A stretch of DNA of 25,944 nucleotides from an uncultured Sphingobacteriaceae bacterium (GCA_937875035.1 CALNCF010000003.1:1-25944), one strand, 5' to 3'; counted from the stretch's first letter, positions 15,358 to 24,275 are shown. Made by a program: numbers and translations. The notes: generated by a model from the sequence alone, not told the origin.

Positions 15358-16715
15358 TATTGCGCGACTGCTATAAAGTTACTGTATTCAGATTGTTCGA
15401 GCGAAGGGCTGTAGCTCATGTACTGCACCTTGTTCGGGTGCAGCCTGCCTACTTTATACCCTACGCGGGTGAGGAGCTCGAATACCTCTTTCAACGAAAT
15501 GCCGGAGGCTTTATAAGCGGCGCCATATTCAAACTGGATGGCGCTGATCAGGGCCGGGTTCAGGTGTTCCCCGCAGCCATGCAATACATTCATCGTATCG
15601 CCGCCTGCCGCTATTTTCAGCATGCTGATATGATGGATCGGACCTTTGTCCTGTATGTATTTTTCGAGCTGAATGCCGGTAGAGGCTGGATTGATGTGTA
15701 CAGAAGGGTTAGCCCGGAAATGATCGCCGGCAGGCTGCTGCGGAGATTCGAACAGGTGGATCTCGTAAGGCTGCTGGTGCTGTGCGGCTGTATTTACGGC
15801 CATCTCCGTATAGGCGCCATTCCCCGCTCCGATATCGAAGATGATCACCTTGCCGTCATTCTGCCCGAACACATTTTCAAGCATGTATTTTTCGCCGTTA
15901 TAATTTACATCCGAAACAGCCCTGCGTACCCTTGCCGAGAACTGGCTGAATATCTTCCGCAGCATTGCGCTGTTGAGGATCACTTCGCGAAGCGTGTTCC
16001 TTCCCCAATTCTTCAGGTAAGAGAACTGTGAGGTCAGCTCACGTAGCCTGGCATCGGCAACAGAGGCCATCAGCTGTGTCTTGCTGATCCCGATGCGCTG
16101 GTAATAGGCATCACCCCATTGCCATTTGGTAATCGCGGTCTCCATTCTGCGGAAGCCGTAGGCTGCCAGGAACCGGTCGATATCAGCAAGCTTTGGATTA
16201 CCCGAATAGATACGCGCCAGGTTCACTTCAAGGTAGATGTGATCTATCTTATATAAGAGGTCGCCCATGCCTTTCATGGCCAGGAGCTCGGCGCCCTGTA
16301 AATCGATGTTCAGGAAATTGTACTGGCCGATCGGGATATGCTTTTCTTCAAAGAGCTGGTCGATGCGCCGTGTTTTCAGCCTGATCGATTTGGTCATGTG
16401 GATATCCGGGTGATGCACCTTGGAAGATCCGAGGGTAAATATGGAGGATGCCTGCGAGTCGTTGGCGATCTGGAACTCGATCTCCTGCTGGTCGTCTTCA
16501 GATACCAGCGCGTTCAGCGCGCGGTGTGAAGGGTAAGGCTTTAAATTCTCTTTCAGCTTTTCAAAGATCATCGGGTTACCTTCTACCCATAATACATGGT
16601 GTATACCCAGCTTGTCGTATTGTGCGGCTTCCTCACCGAGGTGAGCGCCCAGGTGGATCACACCTTTCGGTATAAAGTGATATTTTTCGCAGAGGGTATG
16701 AATTTTAATCAGCAT
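15357..16715 (-). CDS. Two-domain FkbM-family methyltransferase with degenerate second domain
   Basis: A 452-residue protein holding two FkbM-type (PF05050-like) SAM methyltransferase units. The first (about residues 1-205) has VIHLGAHLGEEAAQY (19-33), VLWVEGNP (41-48) and FLNIDLQGAELLAMKG (134-149), a full set of motifs. The second (about 285-450) has IIFDIGAGNGAYTEM (291-305) and IHLFES (319-324). However, only about 40 residues separate the latter from the downstream LKIAAGGDTMNVLHG (366-380), where active homologues read LKID-x-EG. The acidic residues are missing and the region between looks shortened. FkbM proteins usually O-methylate sugars, often capping a chain. Here the first domain is probably active and the second structural; both are inferences. 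It overlaps the GT11 gene by one base and lies 19 bases after the flippase. Confidence 0.85.
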   Translation of the reverse strand: MLIKIHTLCEKYHFIPKGVIHLGAHLGEEAAQYDKLGIHHVLWVEGNPMIFEKLKENLKPYPSHRALNALVSEDDQQEIEFQIANDSQASSIFTLGSSKVHHPDIHMTKSIRLKTRRIDQLFEEKHIPIGQYNFLNIDLQGAELLAMKGMGDLLYKIDHIYLEVNLARIYSGNPKLADIDRFLAAYGFRRMETAITKWQWGDAYYQRIGISKTQLMASVADARLRELTSQFSYLKNWGRNTLREVILNSAMLRKIFSQFSARVRRAVSDVNYNGEKYMLENVFGQNDGKVIIFDIGAGNGAYTEMAVNTAAQHQQPYEIHLFESPQQPAGDHFRANPSVHINPASTGIQLEKYIQDKGPIHHISMLKIAAGGDTMNVLHGCGEHLNPALISAIQFEYGAAYKASGISLKEVFELLTRVGYKVGRLHPNKVQYMSYSPSLEQSEYSNFIAVAQ

Positions 16716-16734
16716 GTGTATATGGGATGATGAG

Positions 16735-18216
16735 CTATTGTTTTTTCAGTGTGCTTAATACGTGGTCGATCCGGCTGTTAATATCCGCAGAGATCCGCAG
16801 GAAATAGATCAGCAGGCCGAATACAAAGGTAATCACAGCTGAACGGATGATGATGTCGATAATGAAATTATCCATCTGGGGGATCACCGAAGCGATGCCC
16901 AGGGTAATAAGGGTAACCAGTACTATTTTCAGGTTCTGCATATTATAAGGGAACATACGGAACCGGATATAAAGGAAGATGACCCTGGCCAGGTTAAAGA
17001 TGAAAATGGTAACCGCTGTTGCGATGGCCGCGCCTACAATACCATATAAAGGGATCAGCAGCCAGTTGGTCACAAAGCAGAGGAAGATCAGCATGAGCAT
17101 GGAGAAAAACTCGAAGCGGTAATAGCGGGAGCTGGTAATAATGATCCCGTTCGCGCCGGTAGCCATATCGAACAGGCTCATTAAAGCGATATAGAAGATC
17201 ACATACTTACCCGAAGCATATTCGCCGGGAAGGATGTGCATAATGTTGCCGATGTTTCCCCATACGCCGAGGAACAGGAAGCAGCCGACGATCAGCTGTG
17301 TCAGGCAGCTCCGGCGGTAAAAGTCAGAAATGTATGCGATGTCCTTGCGTTTCCAGGCCTCGGAGATCAGCGCCGAAGATACCCTGTTCATGGAACGGCC
17401 GGGTATGGCGATGAGGGTTCCGAAGATAAAGGCCCGGCCATAGATCCCGGTATCCGACAAGCCCATGATCTTGGTGATCATCGTATTGTCGATCGTGTTC
17501 ACCAGCAGTGACGCGAAGCCCGTCAGCAGGGAGTACGAGCCGAAGGTGAACATGTATTTCGACAGGCGTTTGGGCAGGGGCTTGCTTGCTTTGCTCACAT
17601 GAAAGCTCTTCTTATAGACCAGGTACATGATGATCAGCAGGGCAGGAATGCAGATGGCGATCACATACAGGTACAGGAACTGCTCGAAGCGGATCAGGTG
17701 CAGGAAGAGCATGCCGATAAACAGCAGGATGATCAGGCGCTGTATGAATTCTTTGATGAGGATCCCGGTGCTGGCGTTGAACAGGCCACGGGTATAGGCA
17801 TCGATCGTATTGAAATAAATGGTGAAGATGCTTAATGGAATAAGCAGGTACAGGTATTCGACCAGCAGGGGCGATTTCTCGATGAACGCGTCCACGAAAA
17901 AGTCCTTCCCCACGAAATACACGACCACGGCCAGCAGACTGCCGATCGTGGAGAGCATGAGCAACAGGTACAGGATACCGTTGTGCCCTTTTTCAGTGTT
18001 CCGGAAATACGGAAAGAATTTTACGCTGATGCTGGTCGTGCCCAGGCTGAAGATCTGAGCGCCCAGCACAGAAAGCTGTACAAGCATGATCAAAAGTCCG
18101 TTCTGCTCGGTGGTGCATAGCTGTGGTAAAAGGATCCCGGTTGTAACGAATCCCAGTATGGCCCCGGTATAGGAGTAAACCGAACTTTTGATGGTCTGCC
18201 TTTGTACTATTCCCAC
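16735..18216 (-). CDS. Wzx-like polysaccharide/oligosaccharide flippase
   Basis: A 493-residue polytopic inner-membrane protein of the MOP/MATE-like superfamily, probably with 12-14 helices. It begins MGIVQRQTIKSSVYSYTGA, the usual start of Bacteroidota flippases annotated as oligosaccharide flippase or polysaccharide biosynthesis protein, followed by SLGTTSISVKFFPYFRN, a conserved early loop. The length is right for Wzx. It would flip an undecaprenyl-linked glycan to the periplasm. The gene lies 14 bases after the YfhO gene and 19 bases before the FkbM gene, so it is part of the same operon. No Wzy polymerase or O-antigen ligase is seen nearby. Confidence 0.88.
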   Translation of the reverse strand: MGIVQRQTIKSSVYSYTGAILGFVTTGILLPQLCTTEQNGLLIMLVQLSVLGAQIFSLGTTSISVKFFPYFRNTEKGHNGILYLLLMLSTIGSLLAVVVYFVGKDFFVDAFIEKSPLLVEYLYLLIPLSIFTIYFNTIDAYTRGLFNASTGILIKEFIQRLIILLFIGMLFLHLIRFEQFLYLYVIAICIPALLIIMYLVYKKSFHVSKASKPLPKRLSKYMFTFGSYSLLTGFASLLVNTIDNTMITKIMGLSDTGIYGRAFIFGTLIAIPGRSMNRVSSALISEAWKRKDIAYISDFYRRSCLTQLIVGCFLFLGVWGNIGNIMHILPGEYASGKYVIFYIALMSLFDMATGANGIIITSSRYYRFEFFSMLMLIFLCFVTNWLLIPLYGIVGAAIATAVTIFIFNLARVIFLYIRFRMFPYNMQNLKIVLVTLITLGIASVIPQMDNFIIDIIIRSAVITFVFGLLIYFLRISADINSRIDHVLSTLKKQ

Positions 18217-18230
18217 GTATCTTTTACTTG

Positions 18231-20663
18231 TTAAGCCTGCGGTGTTATTTTTTTATTTTCTCTCCAGCTGAAGAACAGGGCCGCGGCGATGAACAGCACC
18301 AGCAATATGGAGGATGCCATCGAAACCCGTTCGCCGATGATATAATTGCGCGGCTCGAACTTAAACTCGATCGTATGCTTTCCTGCAGGAACCTTCATTG
18401 CTCTCAGCAGGTAGTTTACACGGAAGTAATCGGTCGGCTGCCCGTCGATATAGGCGTTCCAGCCCTTGTCGTAATAGATCTCGGAGAATACAGCGAATTG
18501 CTCGCGGTCGGTGTTCGACTCGTAGGTCATCAGGTCCGGGTGATAGTTGGCCAGCTTAATGGAAGAGGCTGAATCCTTCACCAGGTCCATTTGCCCGATC
18601 TGCGCTTCGTAACGTTTGTCTACGATCACCGTCTGCAAAGGGTTGAAATTGGTCAGTGCTAACATTTCCGAATCGGCATTCGCCACGTATTTGATCTCGC
18701 TGATGAACCACGCGTTGCCGCATGCTCCCGGGTTCAGCTGGGCCATTGGCTGTTGTGTAGCCTGGTCGGGAACAATAAAGTATTTCGTGTTCAGCATGTT
18801 CAGCACGTTCATGTTATTCTTCGCGATCTGGTTCTCGATCAGCTCCTGGTATCTTTTCAGCTTCGCCGCATGATAACCGCCGATAGATTTATGGAAGTAC
18901 GAAGTGCTGGCATCGGTGAACGGGTTCAGCGTTACGTTGAACACGCGGTAGTAAGGATCTTTATCCTGCAGGATCTGCAGGTCGGCCTGTGTAGGCGTTA
19001 GCTCACGGTAGCTGCTTTTCGCTTTCTTAACGAAGTCGTCGTTATTCAGGTAGCGCTTGTCGATCGTCCACATATCCAAAGTAATCAATACAGCCAGTGC
19101 GATCATCGCGATATTGGCTGCCATCTTCTTGTTTACATAGGCGAAGATCACCCCGGCGGTTAAGAGGATAAATACCAGTGAACGGAAAGCGTCTGCACGA
19201 AGCAGGCTTTCACGGTCGCTCACTAATGCATCCTTCAGCCATGCGGGCACCTGCTCGTCGAGCCTTCCGCTGAAGCTTCCGGCAATGCCTGGCATCGCGA
19301 TAAAGATCAGCAATAGACCACCAACAATGATCAGGGTGTTGCGGAGAGCCTTTAGCAGGTCTGCTTTCGCGATCTTCTCTTCTATAATTTCCTTAAAGGC
19401 GAGGACAGCCAGCAATGGGAACAGCAGGCTGGTTACCGTGAGTATGGACGACACCGCGCGGAACTTGTTGTACAGCGGGAAGTGCTTAAAGAACAGGTCG
19501 GAAAGCGGCATAAAATTCTTCCCCCAGGAAAGCATGATCGTAAGGATCACCGTGGCCAGGATCCACCATTTTTCTCTGCCCTTCACCACGAACAGGCCGA
19601 GGATGAACAGGAATACGATGATCGCTCCGAAATAAACCGGTCCTTCGGTGAAATACTGGTCACCCCAGTATAACGGCATTTGCTTGATGGCCTGGTTTAC
19701 GTTCGGGATATTATTCTTCTGAAGTGTGGCATAGGTTTCCGAATTCTTGCTCAGCTCTCCCTGCGAAGGACCGCCATAAAAATTAGGCACCAGCAGGGTG
19801 AAGGTTTCGCCTACGCCATAGCTGTATTCAAATGCGTACTCTTCGCTGAGCCCGTTCTGGCTTGCTTTCGGGTCGAGCGTTAATTCAGTCTTCCCGCGGA
19901 TGGTTTCATGCGCATACTCTTCGGTCAGCAGCAAGGGCGTCAGGTTTACACCTACGCCAATAATGGCTGCGGCTGCAAGCACCAGAGAAGATTTGAAAAA
20001 TGCGGACAGCGTTTTTTCGCGGATAGCATAAATGAACTGGATAATAATATAGATGGCTACGGCCAAGGCCAGGTAATAGCTCATCTGGTAGTGATTCGAC
20101 TTGATCTGCAAGGCCAGCGCGAGTGCAGTCAGCGCTCCGCCCTGCCACAGCTTGCTGCGGTATGCGAGTATGATCCCGGCGATGGTAGGAGCAAAGAGCC
20201 CGATCACCATGGCCTTGTTCACGTGGCCGGCGGTGATGATAATAAAGTTATAGGAGGAGAACGCGAAGGCGATCGACCCGGCAATGCTCAGCCATGGGTT
20301 TACCTTCAGCACTCTTAACAGGATGAAGAAACCGATCATGTACATGAAAACGGTACCCACCGGGTTTGGAACATGGTTCATATAGAAGCCGACCATATAG
20401 GCGGCGATATTCGACGGGTAGTTCAGCCAGATCTGGTAGGTCGGCATCCCTCCGAAAAGCTGGTTGGTCCATAAAATGGATTCACCGGTCTTATCCTTAT
20501 AATTGAAGATTTCTTTGTGTACCCCGTTTAACGATTCAACGTCACCCTGGCGAATGGTCTTTCCTTCCATCAGCGGACTGAAGTAAACGAAACATAATCC
20601 TAAGAAGATCAGAATAGCCAGGAAGGTAAACTGATAGCGTTTGAAAAAGCTTTTTTGTTCCAT
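18231..20663 (-). CDS. YfhO family large membrane protein (GT-C-like)
   Basis: The product is 810 residues from the ATG at 20663 (MEQKSFFKRYQFTFLAILIF). An in-frame TTG at 20687 would add eight residues but sits inside the best promoter element, so I prefer the ATG. It is a polytopic membrane protein with a first helix followed by a periplasmic loop containing EGKTIRQGDVESLNGVHKE and TNQLFGGMPTYQIW. It then has many hydrophobic segments, a soluble region after about residue 550 with YYRVFNVTLNPFTDASTSYF, and a final helix before a basic tail. This is the YfhO architecture (PF09586), related in layout to GT-C transferases. YfhO in Bacillus is linked to lipoteichoic acid glycosylation. Here it heads the glycan operon, which suggests a lipid-linked sugar transferase role. 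Confidence 0.88.
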   Translation of the reverse strand: MEQKSFFKRYQFTFLAILIFLGLCFVYFSPLMEGKTIRQGDVESLNGVHKEIFNYKDKTGESILWTNQLFGGMPTYQIWLNYPSNIAAYMVGFYMNHVPNPVGTVFMYMIGFFILLRVLKVNPWLSIAGSIAFAFSSYNFIIITAGHVNKAMVIGLFAPTIAGIILAYRSKLWQGGALTALALALQIKSNHYQMSYYLALAVAIYIIIQFIYAIREKTLSAFFKSSLVLAAAAIIGVGVNLTPLLLTEEYAHETIRGKTELTLDPKASQNGLSEEYAFEYSYGVGETFTLLVPNFYGGPSQGELSKNSETYATLQKNNIPNVNQAIKQMPLYWGDQYFTEGPVYFGAIIVFLFILGLFVVKGREKWWILATVILTIMLSWGKNFMPLSDLFFKHFPLYNKFRAVSSILTVTSLLFPLLAVLAFKEIIEEKIAKADLLKALRNTLIIVGGLLLIFIAMPGIAGSFSGRLDEQVPAWLKDALVSDRESLLRADAFRSLVFILLTAGVIFAYVNKKMAANIAMIALAVLITLDMWTIDKRYLNNDDFVKKAKSSYRELTPTQADLQILQDKDPYYRVFNVTLNPFTDASTSYFHKSIGGYHAAKLKRYQELIENQIAKNNMNVLNMLNTKYFIVPDQATQQPMAQLNPGACGNAWFISEIKYVANADSEMLALTNFNPLQTVIVDKRYEAQIGQMDLVKDSASSIKLANYHPDLMTYESNTDREQFAVFSEIYYDKGWNAYIDGQPTDYFRVNYLLRAMKVPAGKHTIEFKFEPRNYIIGERVSMASSILLVLFIAAALFFSWRENKKITPQA

Positions 20664-20684
20664 GTTTAGTCGAATGAATAGCGT

Positions 20685-20692
20685 CAAAAGTA
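20685..20692 (-). promoter_or_regulatory. TAnnTTTG -7 element for the YfhO-led glycan operon
   Basis: The minus strand reads TACTTTTG at 20692 down to 20685, a perfect -7 match 22 bases before the ATG at 20663. No TTG is present at the usual -33 distance. Its overlap with the possible TTG start at 20687 is the reason the shorter reading of YfhO is chosen. Confidence 0.4.
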
Positions 20693-20828
20693 ATAATTAA
20701 TGTTTAATCTTTTACGGAGGTGCCGGGCCTTTGAAAAAAACTGATTTCCTGCGGATTAAGCCCTGTAAAGCCTTGCGGTGTACGAAATATGCGCCTTTCC
20801 TGCCGGAGGCATATCCGTCGATCGCTTT

Positions 20829-20844
20829 TAGTTTTGTATGTTTG
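20829..20844 (+). promoter_or_regulatory. Two overlapping-range TAnnTTTG -7 matches before the deacetylase-like gene
   Basis: TAGTTTTG (20829-20836) and TATGTTTG (20837-20844) stand side by side just upstream of the ATG at 20849. Either would give a very short or leaderless transcript. There is no clear -33 TTG at the right spacing. The match may partly be chance in a T-rich stretch. Confidence 0.3.
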
Positions 20845-20848
20845 AAGT

Positions 20849-22179
20849 ATGAGCCTCCCATCCAACCTGTTGATTTTTACGGAACGTATCACTGCGCGGA
20901 AGGAGTACATCTTTACTCACCTGCTCACCGAGCTCTGGGGTATTGATTTTGAGCTCACGGAGGATTTCGGGTATTTCCGGGAATACAGGAGGCCGAAGTT
21001 TGCCTATACCCGTAGCCCGGTCGGGGATGAGCTATGCCAGCTGGCGCATGGCCTGCTGGACGAAGAGGACGTACGGCAGCAGGATATCCGGGTATCCGGT
21101 TTCGGGCAGACCCGTGCTTTTTTTCTCCGCCAGATTCCTTTTTTCCTTTCGATCTTTTTTCCGCAGCCTTTTACCTGCTCAGCCGTTACGAAGAATACCT
21201 TCCGTACCAGGCAGATAAGCATGGCCGTTTTGAAGCGGATCAAAGCTTGGCCTTTCGCGAAGGTTTTTTAAAGCAGCCCGTGGTAGAGATCTGGGCACGT
21301 GCCTTTGTAGCCATGCTCTGCGAACGTTGCCCTTCTTTAAAGGCATATTACCCCGCGTTCCGTATCCAGCCCAGCATCGATATCGACCAGGCGTATATGC
21401 TGCGTCATAAAGGATGGCTGAGGATCAAATGGTCTTTCCTGAAAAGCCTGATCAGGCTGGATCTCCGGTCATTTAAGGAGAAATGGAAGATACTGCTGAA
21501 GCAAAGTCCTGATCCCTTCGACCAGTACGCCGCGTTTAAAAAAGTTCATGAGCAGTACGGGCTGAAACCCATTTACTTTTTTTTACTGGGGAAATACCGG
21601 CCGGCTGCAGACGATATCAATATCAACCCCGGGAACAAGCCTTTCCGGCAACTCATCCGCAGCTTGTCGCAGGATGCTTTTGTAGGCATCCATCCTTCGT
21701 ACAGCTCAGCCTCTGTCGCAGAGCGGATTGTTTCTGAAAAGAAAATCCTGGAGGGAATTACCGGGGAACGCGTGTTCCGCTCGCGCCAGCATTTCCTGCG
21801 TATGCAGATCCCTCATACCTACGGAAGTCTTATAAAAGCGGGCATCACCGAAGACTATACCATGGGCTATGCCTCGCACACCGGCTTCCGGGCAGGCAGC
21901 TCGTCGCCCTTTTATTTTTTCGACTTAAAAACGAATACGCGAACGAATCTCCGGGTTTATCCGTTCTGTGTAATGGATGCCACCCTGAAAAACTACATGA
22001 AGCTTGGGGTTCTGGAGGCTTTGCAGGAATTGCGTCACTTGGTCCGGGAAGTGAAAGCGGTCGGGGGCGCGTTCATCCCTTTATGGCATAATGAGTCGCT
22101 GAGCGAATATGGCGACTGGTCGGGATGGAGTGTTTTATACCAGGAAATGTTTGAACTTTGTAAACAGGAAAACCTATGA
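20849..22179 (+). pseudogene. Polysaccharide deacetylase family protein, frameshifted at a T7 run
   Basis: The gene reads in one frame from the ATG at 20849 (MSLPSNLLIFTERITARKEY) to about 21124, and then in the -1 frame to the stop at 22179. Joining them at the T run 21118-21124 gives a continuous 443-residue protein with GQTRAFFSPPDSFFPFDLFS across the join, as expected for this Bacteroidota family (DUF7033-like N-terminus plus polysaccharide deacetylase domain). Later landmarks are FYLLSRYEEYLPYQADKHGR, IQPSIDIDQAY (metal-binding Asp region), AFVGIHPSYSS and TEDYTMGYASHTGFRAG. One missing T explains the break: an assembly error, a true mutation, or slippage at T_TTT_TTT. The conserved downstream frame suggests recent or functional reading. 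It may deacetylate a surface polysaccharide. Its stop overlaps the upp start in an ATGA. Confidence 0.8.
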
Positions 22180-22820
22180 TCACGATACTCAGCAAAACAG
22201 AATCGCTCGCCAACCAGTACATTGCCGAGCTGCGCGATGAAACGGTACAGCAGGACCGGGCGCGGTTCCGCAGGAACATGGAACGCCTGGGCGAAATATT
22301 CGCATATGAGATCAGCAAGAAGCTGAGCTGGGAACAGAAAGAAATTACCACGCCGCTGGGCGTGGCAAATGTACCCGTGCTGGCGCAGCAGCCTGTGCTG
22401 GCTACCATCCTGCGTGCCGGCTTACCCCTGCACCAGGGACTGCTGAATTATTTTGATAAAGCGGATTGCGCCTATATCTCAGCCTATCGCCGTACCAAGA
22501 AGAACAACGACTTCGTGATCGAGATGGAGTATGTTTCCACACCTGATATGGATGGGAAGGTGCTGATCATTTCCGACCCGATGCTGGCCACCGGCAGCTC
22601 GATGGTGCTTACCTGTAAGGAGCTGTTGTCGCGTGGCGACATTAAGAGCCTGCACATTGTTTCCGTGATCGGCAGTTCCGTAGGAGTAGAGTACGTACAG
22701 CGGCACCTTCCCAAAGCGAAGATATGGATCGGCGCCGTTGACGAAGAGCTTACTACAAAGGCTTATATCGTTCCGGGCTTAGGTGATGCCGGCGATTTAG
22801 CCTTCGGCGAAAAGATATGA
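22176..22820 (+). CDS. upp: Uracil phosphoribosyltransferase
   Basis: A 214-residue enzyme that makes UMP from uracil and PRPP in pyrimidine salvage in the cytoplasm. The PRPP-binding loop is VLIISDPMLATGSSMV. Other family landmarks are ATILRAGLPLHQGLL and the C-terminal uracil-binding IVPGLGDAGDLAFGE, so the protein is complete. Its ATG overlaps the stop of the deacetylase-like gene (ATGA). This means upp expression probably depends partly on translation through the frameshifted gene upstream, unless a promoter lies inside that gene. Confidence 0.97.
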   Translation: MITILSKTESLANQYIAELRDETVQQDRARFRRNMERLGEIFAYEISKKLSWEQKEITTPLGVANVPVLAQQPVLATILRAGLPLHQGLLNYFDKADCAYISAYRRTKKNNDFVIEMEYVSTPDMDGKVLIISDPMLATGSSMVLTCKELLSRGDIKSLHIVSVIGSSVGVEYVQRHLPKAKIWIGAVDEELTTKAYIVPGLGDAGDLAFGEKI

Positions 22821-22824
22821 CCCT

Positions 22825-23808
22825 TTAAGCGTCCGCTTCCGCGGGTGTGAACTCGAACCGTGGGTTGGTCCCGCTGATATAGCTGACGGATAATTTCTTC
22901 CCTTTATAATCTTCACTGTAACCTATCCTCTTAGGCATGGTCAGGCTGCATTCATTGGTGGTCAGCACCTCGGTGCCATAGGCGCGGATCTCGGTGAAAA
23001 GATTTACCTGGCGGAACTGGCCCGGCTCCTCCGGGATCTCAATATGAACCGGGCTGTCGTCGGGCAAATGATCCCGCCCGATGCGGTATAGCTCTCCCAA
23101 CCAGATCCGTTCCGGCACCATACCTGCTACCGAATAGCTGGCCAACTCCAGCGCCGGGTCGGTAAGCTGCATGCTTACGCTGATCTCCTGCGGAATAAAA
23201 ACAGCCCCTTCCGGAAGCTGCGGGATCAGGTTCTTCATGATCATCACCTGCGGCTCTTTGTATAAGGCCGTATTCATCGTTTCCGAAACAGCCATATGAA
23301 TCCTTTCATTTTCCGGTAGTATGTGGGTGCAGGCATCAGCGAGTGTAATGCGTTTAATGTAGGGTGAAAGCCCCAGCGATGTGTACATCCTGTCTACCGC
23401 GGCGAGCGCATCCTCGCTGATATCCATCATGATGAACGAAACTTCTTCGGCTGAAAAATAGCAGGTCAGGGGAGTAAGCAGGGTGGCGTATGGCCCGCAA
23501 CCTGCATAGAGTATGTTGAGCTTTTCTCCTTTGAAACGCTCTTTCAGCTCGAGCAGGGCCTGGTTGATCCCACGCACCAGCTTGGCTGTGCGCTGGATCT
23601 CCAGTAAGCAATGCGCAGCCTTAATGGGAGAGATGGCCTGCCCTCCGGGTGTAAAGATATCCTTATCGGTGATGTTTCCTGCGCTTACTCCCGAGCAGGC
23701 GCTGTATACATCATGCAGGGTATGCAATGTCTGCCGGATCTCGCCGGGGCTGTCGCTGTTCAGGATGATATCGAAAAGAGGCTTCAGTTGTTTTTGCGCG
23801 TCGTTCAT
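22825..23808 (-). CDS. Class I SAM-dependent methyltransferase, PRMT-like layout
   Basis: A 327-residue protein with a helical N-terminal part (1-95), then a Rossmann methyltransferase core and a C-terminal beta-rich part. Motif I is LNILYAGCGPYATLL (97-111), with GCGPY rather than the usual GxGxG. The next strand ends MMDISEDAL (127-135), where the aspartate would hold the SAM ribose. ADAC (157-160) follows, and then VSETMNTALYKEPQ (174-187). In protein arginine methyltransferases the double-E loop follows at this point and a beta-barrel comes after it, so the overall order resembles a PRMT-type enzyme. I do not recognise a named family and the substrate is unknown. It converges on upp with four bases between the stops, and its upstream side faces the long non-coding stretch. 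Confidence 0.75.
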   Translation of the reverse strand: MNDAQKQLKPLFDIILNSDSPGEIRQTLHTLHDVYSACSGVSAGNITDKDIFTPGGQAISPIKAAHCLLEIQRTAKLVRGINQALLELKERFKGEKLNILYAGCGPYATLLTPLTCYFSAEEVSFIMMDISEDALAAVDRMYTSLGLSPYIKRITLADACTHILPENERIHMAVSETMNTALYKEPQVMIMKNLIPQLPEGAVFIPQEISVSMQLTDPALELASYSVAGMVPERIWLGELYRIGRDHLPDDSPVHIEIPEEPGQFRQVNLFTEIRAYGTEVLTTNECSLTMPKRIGYSEDYKGKKLSVSYISGTNPRFEFTPAEADA

Positions 23809-24192
23809 TGGGTGAGGTTGATAGGCTAAGGTGAATAAATGTGAAATGATATACGGATTATTTAAGCGAAATCAAAATCGGGTAATTTGCGCGTTCATAC
23901 AAGCGCCGGAGATAAATTTTTTTATGTTGCTCTGCCGGCGGGCACTGTTTAAAAAAATATATGCAAAATATTATTTTATAATCACGCGGTTTTTGTCTGA
24001 TACAGGCTGCTGAAACTCTTTTTTCTTAATCCCTTCCAAATATGAAATAGGTATGAATTGAAATTAAATAACGTATAACTGTTTGTTTGTTTTGTATAAT
24101 TTGCTTTTTATTTTTTTTGATATACTTTTATACTGTTTTGATAAATGGTATCCCGATTTAGCTCTCACTTCCGGACCATTTGATTAGAACTG

Positions 24193-24275
24193 TCGTGATA
24201 AAGTATAACGAGATCGTCTGCCGTCAAAAAGCTGAGCCCTTTTTGCCGTCACCGGCTCCGGCTTATCACGATAAG
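24193..24275 (+). repeat. Nested inverted repeats with a competing local hairpin
   Basis: TCGTGATAA (24193-24201) is an exact reverse complement of TTATCACGA (24263-24271), 61 bases apart. Between them CAAAAAG (24225-24231) pairs with CTTTTTG (24239-24245) around a seven-base loop, and each arm is flanked by a copy of TGCCGTC (24219-24225 and 24244-24250). The right outer arm can instead fold locally, as CTTAT (24262-24266) with ATAAG (24271-24275) around CACG, so the two pairings exclude each other. Confidence 0.55.

Noticed and set aside
20664..20687. TTG start adding eight residues to YfhO
   Set aside because: The TTG overlaps the best -7 promoter element, and the ATG at 20663 gives the normal N-terminus.
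23831..24013. A 60-codon open frame starting with GTG in the AT-rich stretch
   Set aside because: The product has no recognisable motif, the composition is that of the AT-rich spacer, and the start is weak. It is most likely chance.
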